Shown in pieces: positions 7,851 to 13,909 of a DNA stretch of 14,981 nucleotides. A program made the position numbers and the translations under genes. Positions within the stretch are counted from its first letter, which is position 1. Each line of letters begins with the position of its first letter. The notes below the pieces were generated by a model. It worked only from the letters and a program-made list of their open reading frames with translations, was not told the DNA's origin and ran no database searches. This DNA comes from an uncultured Clostridia bacterium (lineage in GTDB: Bacteria > Bacillota > Clostridia > TANB77 > CAG-508): contig CAPZDM010000037.1 of assembly GCA_948745425.1 (NCBI GenBank), positions 1 through 14,981 of the forward strand. The letters run 5' to 3'.

Positions 7851-9481
7851 GTGATAGTTTGTGGATACATAAATTTCAACTGGAATGTTAGACCTCCATT
7901 TTCGTACAATTCATTATACATCATATCATTTAGGTTATGCAAGTCTTTTTCTTCTTTTGTTATTTCGTTTTTATCAAATACTACAATCTTATCAAATAAT
8001 CTTGAAAGTTCCTCTTTTCTTAATCCGTTTTTCTTTATATCTTCTAATGCCTTAAATATTAATTCTTCTTTATCTTCTAACTTATTTAAGCTATTTAATC
8101 TAGTTTCTGTTTCCTTTATTCTTTCTTCTTCCTTTTCAATTTTTTTATCTAACTCTTGTTTTTTATCTTTGAATAAAAATTCTGGTATTAAATCATTTAG
8201 TTTATCTTCATAAATTTGCTTATATTGTTTTTGTAACTTATCTAGAGCTTGTCTCAATTTTGTCAAGTCATTTTCTAATGTAACTTTATTTGTGCTAATT
8301 GCTTTTACGTTATCCATTACAAAACTTTTAAACTCTGGATTACTTATTAAATTCTCTATATATGCATTTACTATTTGGTCTAAATACTCTATTTTAATTC
8401 TATGTGGTGTACAACCATAGTTTTCTCTTATGTCATCCTTTATAGCACCTTCATTACTATACTTCTTGCATATATAACTATCTGGTCTTTTTCTTGTGCC
8501 ACTCGTTCCTTTCCTTTTATACATTAAAGTTCCACATCTTCCACAATATAAAAGTCCTGAATATAAGTTGTTTTCTGTATCTACAAATTTAAAACCATTG
8601 TTATACTTATTACTTTCTTTTTTTCGCTTTGCTCTAATTTTTTGTACTTTTTCAAATAATTCTTTTTCTATTATCGCTTTATGATGATTCTCTATTATAG
8701 TCCATTCTTCTTGTGCTTTTACTCTTGTTTTTTTAGATTTAAAGCTTATTTTTTCTGTATGTCCTCCTACATAATCTCCAATATATCTTCTATCATCTAA
8801 TATTCTTACAATATGCTGTGCTTTCCAATTCGCTGTTTGCTTTGCATTTGTAAAATTTCTTGACTGAGATGGTGTTGGAATTCCCTTTTTATTTAAATGT
8901 GTTGCTATTTTCTGATAACCCCAACTTTTAGAATATAGTTCAAAAATTTCCTGTACTACTGGTGCTGTTTCTGAATTTACTACTAATTGTTTTCCATCTT
9001 TATCGTATCCATATATTGCCTTAACAAGTAAATCCCCCTCCTCAATTTTATGCCTTAAATTTCTTCTTATATTTTTACTGTCATCTCTTGCCCTTCTTTC
9101 GTTAAACCATGCATATAGTCCAAACATTTCTTCATTGTATTGTTCATCTTCAAATATTATTTCTACACCTTGTTCTTCCAAATATTCTACAAAGTCTAAT
9201 GCTTCTTTTTGATTTCTTCCAAGTCTTGCAGAGTTTTTAAAAATTATTACATCTATTTCTTTGTTTTTTGCTCTATTTCTTATGTCATCAAATCTACTAA
9301 AGTCTGTTCCACTTTTATCATCATCCATTATAATATCTACAATATTTGTATAACCATGACCTTGGCAATATTTTATAAGCAAGTCTCTTTGTGTTTCTAT
9401 TCTTTCATAGTTTTCGCCATAGTCATCTCTACTTTCTCTACAATAAATTACAACTCTTTTTTGTTCATTAGACTTTTTCAT
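7835..9481 (-). CDS. Large serine recombinase (integrase of the element)
   Basis: The protein has about 548 residues. The N-terminal resolvase catalytic domain shows VVIYCRESRDD (nucleophile probably Ser17), a DDDKSGTDF motif and SARLGRNQKEALDF. The recombinase domain follows (GYDKDGKQLVVN... IATHLNKKGIPTPSQ). A zinc ribbon starts near residue 312 (YCGRCGTLMYKRKG, then YICKKY and GCTPH), with a coiled coil at about 395-470 typical of integrases that control direction. I start at ATG 9481 because GGAGGT lies just before it; the in-frame ATG 9493 overlaps that site. It has its own promoter (9542-9570). The last codons (R, R, M, stop) lie in murA-derived sequence, so the C-terminus would differ when the element is excised. 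It probably integrates the element at murA by site-specific recombination. Confidence 0.95.
   Translation of the reverse strand: MKKSNEQKRVVIYCRESRDDYGENYERIETQRDLLIKYCQGHGYTNIVDIIMDDDKSGTDFSRFDDIRNRAKNKEIDVIIFKNSARLGRNQKEALDFVEYLEEQGVEIIFEDEQYNEEMFGLYAWFNERRARDDSKNIRRNLRHKIEEGDLLVKAIYGYDKDGKQLVVNSETAPVVQEIFELYSKSWGYQKIATHLNKKGIPTPSQSRNFTNAKQTANWKAQHIVRILDDRRYIGDYVGGHTEKISFKSKKTRVKAQEEWTIIENHHKAIIEKELFEKVQKIRAKRKKESNKYNNGFKFVDTENNLYSGLLYCGRCGTLMYKRKGTSGTRKRPDSYICKKYSNEGAIKDDIRENYGCTPHRIKIEYLDQIVNAYIENLISNPEFKSFVMDNVKAISTNKVTLENDLTKLRQALDKLQKQYKQIYEDKLNDLIPEFLFKDKKQELDKKIEKEEERIKETETRLNSLNKLEDKEELIFKALEDIKKNGLRKEELSRLFDKIVVFDKNEITKEEKDLHNLNDMMYNELYENGGLTFQLKFMYPQTITNRRM
7838..7860. other. Putative attachment-site junction (element end in murA)
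   Basis: Recognisable murA coding sequence begins at about 7845 (minus-strand GGA GGA TGT, coding Gly-Gly-Cys). The preceding residues in the murA frame (HKLSQT) do not look like MurA, in which this loop usually reads L-P-G-G-C. The recombinase gene ends at 7835, overlapping this point. This is the arrangement expected of a hybrid attL/attR. The exact crossover dinucleotide cannot be fixed without the other end. Confidence 0.6.
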
Positions 9482-9541
9482 GATTACCTCCATTTTTGTG
9501 TATCAATAACATTTTCTTTTATAGTATACTTTATTGTTGCT

Positions 9542-9570
9542 ATTATACGTCAAAAGTTCTAAAGTTTCAA
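9542..9570 (-). promoter_or_regulatory. Recombinase promoter
   Basis: On the minus strand, -35 TTGAAA (9570-9565), a 17-bp spacer and a perfect -10 TATAAT (9547-9542) give a start near 9535, about 54 bases before ATG 9481. The -35 and most of the spacer lie inside one arm of the long inverted repeat 9552-9597. A second, weaker pair, TTGACG with TATACT, is also present. Confidence 0.7.
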
Positions 9571-9597
9571 GACTCTGCTTGAAATTTTAGAACTTTT
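9552..9597. repeat. 20-bp inverted repeat over the recombinase promoter
   Basis: Arms 9552-9571 and 9578-9597 are complementary over 20 bp, with a single G.U/A.C position and a 6-base spacer (ACTCTG). The left arm covers the -35 and most of the spacer of the recombinase promoter. This suggests an operator for a dimeric or autoregulatory protein. Alternatively it is a terminator for the BRO gene upstream: a strong stem followed by TTTT on the minus strand and by ATTTTA on the plus strand. Confidence 0.7.
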
Positions 9598-9681
9598 ATT
9601 TTAACTATTTACTTTTGTTTAATTTTTTGTTATTATTTTATTGAACTACTGAAAGTACGAATGTGCCATAGGTAGTGTTTT
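9598..9681. other. Short AT-rich spacer after the BRO gene
   Basis: Between the BRO stop and the inverted repeat there is only AT-rich sequence, with no ORF or clear motif. It belongs to the 188-base gap that also holds the recombinase promoter. Confidence 0.4.
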
Positions 9682-10521
9682 TTATTCTTCTCCAGAATTT
9701 AATTTTCTTATTTCTTTAGCATTTTTAGCTGATACAATTTTTTTCCCTGTTTTTCTTTCTAGTTGTTCTCTTGCAACTCTTGCAATGTTACCACCTTCTC
9801 TAACAGAATCTTCTGCTTCTTTAAATCCTTTTGTAGTTTTACTTTTAGATATCTCTGTAGAAGATGTTTCTGCTAACATATTTAAAACAAGTTCCATATT
9901 AGTCATATTATCACGTAAATTTTCCTTTTTTAATCCTTTTAAATTTTTGTATTCTTTTACTGAGTATCCACTCCAAGCTTGTGTTAAGATATTTGTTAGT
10001 ATTGCAAAATCTTTGCCTGAATCTATTCCCTTTTCTTTTAATTCATCAGTGAATTCTTTTCTAATATCAATTGTTTTTAATCTTTGATTTATCCATTCTT
10101 CTGAGTATCCTTTTTTTCTGTATATATCTAATGCTCTATTTATTGCTATTTCTGGATCATATGCTTCATCTATTCTTTCCTTTCCAACTTGTGCCAACCA
10201 TAATTTGAAAGGCTCTGCTTTTTTAGATGGTACTGATTGAATCAACCTTAAAATTTGTTTTATATCCATTACATCAGTATTATAATATTTTCCATCAGAC
10301 GATTCCATTTTCAGTTGGTAACAATTTGTTACCAACTCACTACCTTCTTTATTTAGCCTCATTTTTAATGTTTTCCAGTATTTTCTACTTGACTGATAAT
10401 CATTATCAATTAATGCTGACACTATATCAACAACAGAAAAATACCATTTTTCTTGTTCATCATCCCATTTTGCTCGAATCTTTTTATCTTCAAATAATTT
10501 TAATTCATTACTTTCTTTCAT
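9682..10521 (-). CDS. BRO-N domain protein (phage antirepressor-like)
   Basis: The 279-residue soluble protein has an N-terminal BRO domain at about residues 8-115. Its diagnostic stretches are WYFSVVDIVSALID, RKYWKTLKMRLNKEG, LKMESSDGKYYNTDVMD and IQSVPSKKAEPFKLWLAQVG. BRO-N proteins bind DNA and are common in phages and integrative elements, where some act as antirepressors. The rest (about 116-279) includes a helical region, LTNILTQAWSGYSVKEYKNLKGLKKENLRDNMT, and a Lys-rich end often found with this domain in bacterial homologues. The ATG follows GAGGTAAT. It points the same way as the recombinase, and together with the divergent DUF6076 gene it may form the regulatory module. Its target DNA is unknown; the inverted repeats at 9552-9597 and 10996-11032 are candidates. 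Confidence 0.85.
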   Translation of the reverse strand: MKESNELKLFEDKKIRAKWDDEQEKWYFSVVDIVSALIDNDYQSSRKYWKTLKMRLNKEGSELVTNCYQLKMESSDGKYYNTDVMDIKQILRLIQSVPSKKAEPFKLWLAQVGKERIDEAYDPEIAINRALDIYRKKGYSEEWINQRLKTIDIRKEFTDELKEKGIDSGKDFAILTNILTQAWSGYSVKEYKNLKGLKKENLRDNMTNMELVLNMLAETSSTEISKSKTTKGFKEAEDSVREGGNIARVAREQLERKTGKKIVSAKNAKEIRKLNSGEE

Positions 10522-10639
10522 TATTACCTCTTTTCTATTTTAAATTGTCTAGTATTTCTAGATAATTTAAAATATTTTTATTTCTTCTATTTATATCATA
10601 TTTACAATCACTTTTCAACACTTTTGCGAAATTTTGTTC
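10522..10639. other. AT-rich spacer, nothing recognised
   Basis: The 118 bases between the BRO start and the small ORF are very AT-rich. I see no clear gene here. A short self-complementary run (GTCTAGTATTTCTAGATAAT, near 10547-10566) could be a weak stem between the small ORF and the BRO gene. Confidence 0.3.
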
Positions 10640-10810
10640 TTATTTGTACTTTTCTTTTATCCTGTCTGAAATAATATCGGTGAATATCTGTTTATAGTCA
10701 GACATTTCTTCATTTTGAGCTTTAGGACATATAAATACTGCAAATGGTAATTTATCTTTTGCTTTTTTGTTTATATCTTTCTTTTCCAGAATATTCACCT
10801 CCACTTCCAT
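10640..10810 (-). CDS. Small hypothetical protein (about 49-56 residues)
   Basis: A short open frame ends at TAA 10642-10640. With ATG 10810 it encodes 56 residues: an N-terminal MEVEVNILEKKDINKKAKDK, then LPFAVFICPKAQNEEMSDYK and a helical end QIFTDIISDRIKEKYK. The only good Shine-Dalgarno sequence, GGAGGTGA, lies inside this frame. That suggests a start at the CTG (or ATT) a few codons later, giving a product of about 49 residues beginning (M)EKKDINKK. I do not recognise the family. The frame lies downstream of a GC-rich structured leader and a strong minus-strand promoter, and upstream of the BRO gene, so it may be the first gene of that transcript. There is no membrane segment or metal site. 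Whether it is translated is uncertain. Confidence 0.5.
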   Translation of the reverse strand: MEVEVNILEKKDINKKAKDKLPFAVFICPKAQNEEMSDYKQIFTDIISDRIKEKYK

Positions 10811-10829
10811 TTATAAATTATATTGCTCT

Positions 10830-10955
10830 ATCCTTTGTCCTTATTACAAAAGCTACAAGTGGATTTTATCCCATATGAGATTTGCCCTCATCTCCACCAA
10901 AAGTCGAGTCGCCCCTTTACATCACGTTAGCCAGACGAAAGTTTCATTATTTGTG
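10830..10955 (-). ncRNA. Candidate structured RNA or regulatory leader
   Basis: A GC-rich island (28 of 60 bases at 10861-10920, against 9 of 60 at 10561-10620) lies in the transcript expected from the minus-strand promoter at 11005-11032. In the minus-strand RNA, GUGGA (10897-10893) pairs with UCCAC (10863-10859), enclosing AUGAG/CUCAU (10891-10887 with 10879-10875). A second hairpin pairs 10852-10846 with 10838-10832 (7 bp, one G.U) around a 7-base loop. It sits 20-60 bases before the small ORF. It could be an attenuator-type leader, a small RNA or a replication/transfer site. I cannot match it to a named class. Confidence 0.5.
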
Positions 10956-10995
10956 CTTGTAACTTGTTATTCAATTGTCAATGTACTGGTATTTT

Positions 10996-11024
10996 TTGAC
11001 ATTTACTATACTTTGTAATACAAT
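10996..11024 (+). promoter_or_regulatory. Strong plus-strand promoter of the DUF6076 gene
   Basis: A perfect -35 TTGACA (10996-11001), a 17-bp spacer and -10 TACAAT (11019-11024) give a start near 11031 and a leader of about 105 bases. The leader includes an A7T7 palindrome (near 11089-11102) flanked by AATCT/AGATT that can form a hairpin before the ribosome binding site. Confidence 0.7.
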
Positions 11025-11032
11025 AATGTCAA
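11005..11032 (-). promoter_or_regulatory. Overlapping minus-strand promoter for the small ORF and BRO gene
   Basis: On the minus strand a perfect -35 TTGACA (11032-11027) and -10 TATAGT (11010-11005) are 16 bp apart, with a start near 10998. It is superimposed on the plus-strand promoter: each -10 lies in the other's spacer. The two -35 boxes form the 8-bp arms of an inverted repeat, TTGACATT (10996-11003) and AATGTCAA (11025-11032). Confidence 0.6.
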
Positions 11033-11135
11033 ACGATTGTTGAATTTATTATAGTTTTTGACTAGAAAAATTAACACTATACAATCTCAAAAAAATTTTT
11101 TTAGATTATAGGTTGTTTGATGCGAGGTGATTTTT

Positions 11136-12125
11136 ATGACATATGGGTTAGCTTATGACAGAGAAAAAAACTTAGAATTTTTTCTTTTTCAAAGCATGAG
11201 TTTTGATGGAAATAGAATTTTTTCTGATAAACGTGCTCAATGTTCAATTTTAGATATAGGAACTTTACTTTTAATGTTTTTAAACACTGATTTTGAAGAT
11301 ATAGATGAATGTAAAAGTTTTATTTATCATTTTTGCTTTAATACACTTTATTATGAAAAATATCCTAAAAAGAAAATTAGAGATTATCTTGCAAGAATAA
11401 ATTTAGGAGGAAAAGAATTTCTTAAAGAACTTGATGATATAGCACATGAAGAACAGAGTATGTTTCTTTACAAAAAGCACACTTTTTTAAAACTTTTAGG
11501 TCTCCCTTATAATGAAGATTTTATTCGTAGTGATGAGGATGAAGAAGATGACTACGAAGATAGTAGTGAAAAAAATAATGAACAAAGTAATGAAAATAGT
11601 AATTTAAATTCTAAAAGTATGTTTATAGGTGGTATAGATGATGTACGTTTAGATTTTGATTTTATACATTTTTTATTTGCAGGCATTAACCTATACTCTC
11701 ATAATGTTCCTTATGCATTTCGTAGCGATGATATATATAGTATATTATCACTTGAATTTAGGGAGTTTATGGCTAAAGAACGCCATATCATAAGAAAATG
11801 TCAAAACTGTGGTTCTTACTTTTTTCCTTCAAATTTAAAAGAGACAAAATATTGTAATGAAGAATTTGAAGATACTGGTAAAACTTGTAGACAGATTGGT
11901 AAAGAGCTTACTTATAAAAAATCCCTAAAAGAAGATAACTTATTAGATATGTATAGAAAAAGATATATATCATTAGCTAGTTCTGTTTCACATTATGGTA
12001 CAGATAAATCAATTCAAAGATTTAAAAAATACAAAGAAGAAGGTGCTATTATGAAAGCAAAATATCTTAACAAAGAAATTTCAGCTAAAGAATTTGAAAA
12101 TTGGATTAGTAGTACTAAAAAATAG
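11136..12125 (+). CDS. DUF6076-like zinc-ribbon protein
   Basis: This is the only plus-strand gene in the window. I start at ATG 11136 (329 residues) because GAGGTGA lies five bases before it; a GTG at 11127 in frame overlaps that site. The N-terminal ~130 residues are unrecognised. Residues about 132-161 form an acidic, Asn/Ser-rich, probably disordered linker (SDEDEEDDYEDSSEKNNEQ). The C-terminal part carries a zinc-ribbon-like Cys set, C222-x2-C225, C240 and C251, in the context RKCQNCGSYFFPS... KYCNEE... GKTCRQIG, as in DUF6076 proteins of Clostridia. A helical, Lys-rich tail follows. No enzymatic motif is evident. It is divergent from the small ORF and BRO gene and shares their control region, so it may be regulatory or DNA-binding. 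Its function is unknown. Confidence 0.8.
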   Translation: MTYGLAYDREKNLEFFLFQSMSFDGNRIFSDKRAQCSILDIGTLLLMFLNTDFEDIDECKSFIYHFCFNTLYYEKYPKKKIRDYLARINLGGKEFLKELDDIAHEEQSMFLYKKHTFLKLLGLPYNEDFIRSDEDEEDDYEDSSEKNNEQSNENSNLNSKSMFIGGIDDVRLDFDFIHFLFAGINLYSHNVPYAFRSDDIYSILSLEFREFMAKERHIIRKCQNCGSYFFPSNLKETKYCNEEFEDTGKTCRQIGKELTYKKSLKEDNLLDMYRKRYISLASSVSHYGTDKSIQRFKKYKEEGAIMKAKYLNKEISAKEFENWISSTKK

Positions 12126-12126
12126 A

Positions 12127-12175
12127 AAGAGTATACATATATTCGATTTTTAAATCTACTAATACATATACTCTT
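12127..12175 (+). terminator. Long stem after the DUF6076 gene, possible terminator
   Basis: AAGAGTATA (12127-12135) pairs with TATACTCTT (12167-12175), 9 bp. An inner stem GATTT/AAATC is at 12145-12149 and 12152-12156. It begins two bases after the DUF6076 stop and separates this gene from the oppositely oriented DGR. There is no strong T-tract, so termination is only a proposal. Confidence 0.4.
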
Positions 12176-12189
12176 ATAATTCATATTTA

Positions 12190-12224
12190 CTTAAAATTAC
12201 TTTTAAGAAGGAATAGACTTCCTT
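12190..12224 (-). other. Twin hairpins downstream of the DGR template repeat
   Basis: Two perfect stems abut: 12190-12196 with 12201-12207 (7 bp, loop of 4) and 12208-12213 with 12219-12224 (6 bp, loop of 5). They lie about 60 bases beyond the 3' end of the TR in the sense direction. In the Bordetella phage DGR, RNA downstream of the TR is needed for cDNA priming, so these stems may belong to the functional template RNA. They could also simply end the DGR transcript. Confidence 0.4.
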
Positions 12225-12284
12225 TAATATCTAATATTTGTACTGTATATATTCCATAAAATATATAATCTGACTTCATATTAG

Positions 12285-12403
12285 AGCGTGGCACGAAAAC
12301 CAGTGTTGTTATAGTTGTTATTAGGATTGTTGTAATTGCGATAGGCGACAGGATAATTGTTTCCATTATTATTGTAATTGCCACCACGGATAACACGATA
12401 CGA
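12285..12403 (-). repeat. DGR template repeat (TR)
   Basis: This 119-bp non-coding repeat begins 15 bases after the reverse transcriptase stop. It aligns without gaps to the VR at 13923-14041 (105 of 119 identical). All 14 differences are at positions that are A in the TR sense strand (T on the plus strand), at TR coordinates 12315-12379. Read in the target's frame it codes SYRVIRGGNYNNNGNNYPVA, then YRNYNNPNNNYNNTGFRATL. It is Asn/Tyr-rich, with AAY and TAY codons that limit mutation to useful amino acids and avoid stop codons at the Asn positions. The last 30 bp at the sense 3' end are identical to the VR and would contain the site that starts retrohoming. The shadow reading frame across it is not a gene. 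Confidence 0.97.
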
Positions 12404-12418
12404 CTGCCTTTTTTAAGT

Positions 12419-13432
12419 CTATCCCTCTATATAAAACATACTTTTTCTTAAATTATAAGAATCTGCATGTTTAACATAGCCTAGCCAACCTGCTATACTT
12501 CTTTGTATTTCAGGTAATGTTATTTTGCCTTCTTTCAATTGTCTTGTATATCTTTTTAGCTTTCTTTTCATTCTACATTTACTTGTATGCCTTATTTTTA
12601 GTCTTTTTTCATTAATCTTATATCCACAGAAATTAACTCCCTGTATATCTTTAAAAATTCTTGTTTTTGAGTTTAGAGTTAGCTTTAAATTTTCTTTTAA
12701 AAATTTTGTTACATTATTTAAAATATCTTTTGCAATTTCTTTATTCTTACACATTATAACCATATCATCCATATATCTGTAATAATATTTGCATTTTAAT
12801 TTGTGTTTAACATACTCATCTAATTCATTTAAATATATATTAGCAAACATTTGAGATGTATAATTACCTAGAGGTAATCCTACCATACCTTCTGTAGATA
12901 GTAAAATCTCTCTAGTTAACCACAGTAATTTTCTATCCTTCATTTTCCTTTTTAATATTTCCCAAAGTATTCTTTTATCTATATTTTGAAAATATTTTGT
13001 AACATCCATTTTTAATATGTAATAATTCTTCCATTTAGATTTGGCACTTCTCATTGCTTTTTGTACATCTTTAGATGCTTTATGCATGCCTCTTCCTTCT
13101 ATTCCTGCATATGATGTGCTAATAAATTGTGGCACAAAATATGGCTTTATGAACTTTTCAACATACCATCTATGTACTACTCTATCTCTATATTCTGATG
13201 ACATGATTATTCTTTCTTTTGGCTCATATATTTTAAATTTTGTATAATCACCATGCTTATAAGTTCCATTTTTTAATTGTTTCTCTAATTCTAATAATTC
13301 TTGTTCTAGTTTTAATTCAAATAGAATTATCTTTTTCTTTTCTCGTTTTCCACATCGTGCTTTTTTATGTGCATTTAGTAATTCTTCAAATGATACTGCT
13401 ATTTCATATACATTTTTAATTGTTTTGGGCAT
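12419..13432 (-). CDS. DGR reverse transcriptase
   Basis: The 337-residue reverse transcriptase makes mutagenised cDNA from the TR RNA. Motifs in order: RT1-like YEPKERIIMSSEYRDRVVHR (69-88), RT2 ISTSYAGIEGRGMHKA (104-119), motif A LKMDVTKYFQNID with catalytic D143, motif B GLPLGNYTSQMFANIY (185-200), and motif C YRYMDDMVIM with D222 and D223. RT6-7 follow as LTLNSKT and GVNFCGYKI. Motif B has LGNYTSQ where retroviral and group II enzymes have QG-x3-SP; this [LIV]G-x3-SQ form marks DGR enzymes. There is no maturase, endonuclease or integrase domain, which fits a DGR. The C-terminus is basic and probably binds the RNA. It overlaps the avd gene by 17 bases and has AGGTGA before its ATG, so the two are translated together. 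Confidence 0.97.
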   Translation of the reverse strand: MPKTIKNVYEIAVSFEELLNAHKKARCGKREKKKIILFELKLEQELLELEKQLKNGTYKHGDYTKFKIYEPKERIIMSSEYRDRVVHRWYVEKFIKPYFVPQFISTSYAGIEGRGMHKASKDVQKAMRSAKSKWKNYYILKMDVTKYFQNIDKRILWEILKRKMKDRKLLWLTREILLSTEGMVGLPLGNYTSQMFANIYLNELDEYVKHKLKCKYYYRYMDDMVIMCKNKEIAKDILNNVTKFLKENLKLTLNSKTRIFKDIQGVNFCGYKINEKRLKIRHTSKCRMKRKLKRYTRQLKEGKITLPEIQRSIAGWLGYVKHADSYNLRKSMFYIEG

Positions 13433-13793
13433 ATTTTTTCACCTCTAGTGATTTAATAAGTCCTCCTAAAATTTTTCCAATTTCAGCTAGTAATTCATTG
13501 CTATACCTATATTTCTTTTCATCTATCCATTTTTGATTATACATGATTCTTATACAAATTCTTTGATAATATATATTACTATCAACAATATTATAAATTT
13601 GTAGTCTTTTATTTTTATCTATTTTACTTGCTAAAAGAATATTTTTTAGCATTTCATACATACTTGTTTTTACTTCTGTTCCTATACTAAATTTCTCTGT
13701 TCTTGGAAGTTTGAGTAAGATTATAAGCATATACTCTATATACTTTTCTATCTTTACTATAATTACCAATCGATTATCTTTGTTCTTTTCCAA
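13416..13793 (-). CDS. avd: DGR accessory variability determinant (Avd-like)
   Basis: The 125-residue protein is almost wholly helical and basic, fitting the four-helix-bundle family of Avd and the 23S rRNA intervening-sequence proteins. The helices can be traced as VIIVKIEKYIEYMLIILLKL, VKTSMYEMLKNILLASKIDK, KRLQIYNIVDSNIYYQRICI and YRYSNELLAEIGKILGGLIK. Avd pentamers bind the reverse transcriptase and the template RNA and are required for mutagenic retrohoming in characterised systems. The start is TTG 13793, ten bases after AGGAG. It lies between the target gene and the reverse transcriptase, as in many DGRs, and its 3' end overlaps the reverse transcriptase start. The symbol follows family usage; identity rests on length, fold pattern and position rather than on strong sequence similarity. 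Confidence 0.85.
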   Translation of the reverse strand: MEKNKDNRLVIIVKIEKYIEYMLIILLKLPRTEKFSIGTEVKTSMYEMLKNILLASKIDKNKRLQIYNIVDSNIYYQRICIRIMYNQKWIDEKKYRYSNELLAEIGKILGGLIKSLEVKKYAQNN

Positions 13794-13820
13794 CTTATAT
13801 CAACTCCTATTAAAAATATA

Positions 13821-13856
13821 TAAAAAAGAAAGAGGAACTCTGAAATCTCAAAGTTC
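13821..13856 (-). terminator. Hairpin terminator between target gene and avd
   Basis: On the minus strand a 9-bp stem with a 4-base loop (13856-13835, arms GAACTTTGA and TCAGAGTTC, one G.T wobble) is followed by the T-rich CTCTTTCTTTTTT. It lies about 54 bases after the target stop and 28 bases before the avd start. Partial termination would give much more target protein than mutagenesis machinery. Confidence 0.65.
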
Positions 13857-13909
13857 TCTCCCTTTGTCTGTGCTTGGATACAATTAAAGCAATTTTACAG
13901 TGGTCAGTG

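Noticed and set aside
9682..10810. Toxin-antitoxin pair formed by the small ORF and the BRO gene
   Set aside because: Neither product shows toxin or antitoxin family motifs and the genes are 118 bases apart. The phage-regulator reading of BRO-N is better supported.
12187..12396. Minus-strand ORF of 69 codons across the template repeat
   Set aside because: It is a shadow frame of the TR and reads a different frame from the target. The same shadow appears over the VR (13810-14133). There is no good ribosome binding site.
12419..13432. Group II intron or defence-type reverse transcriptase
   Set aside because: Motif B is LGNYTSQ rather than QG-x3-SP, no maturase or endonuclease domain follows, and a matching TR/VR pair and Avd gene are present, so it is a DGR enzyme.
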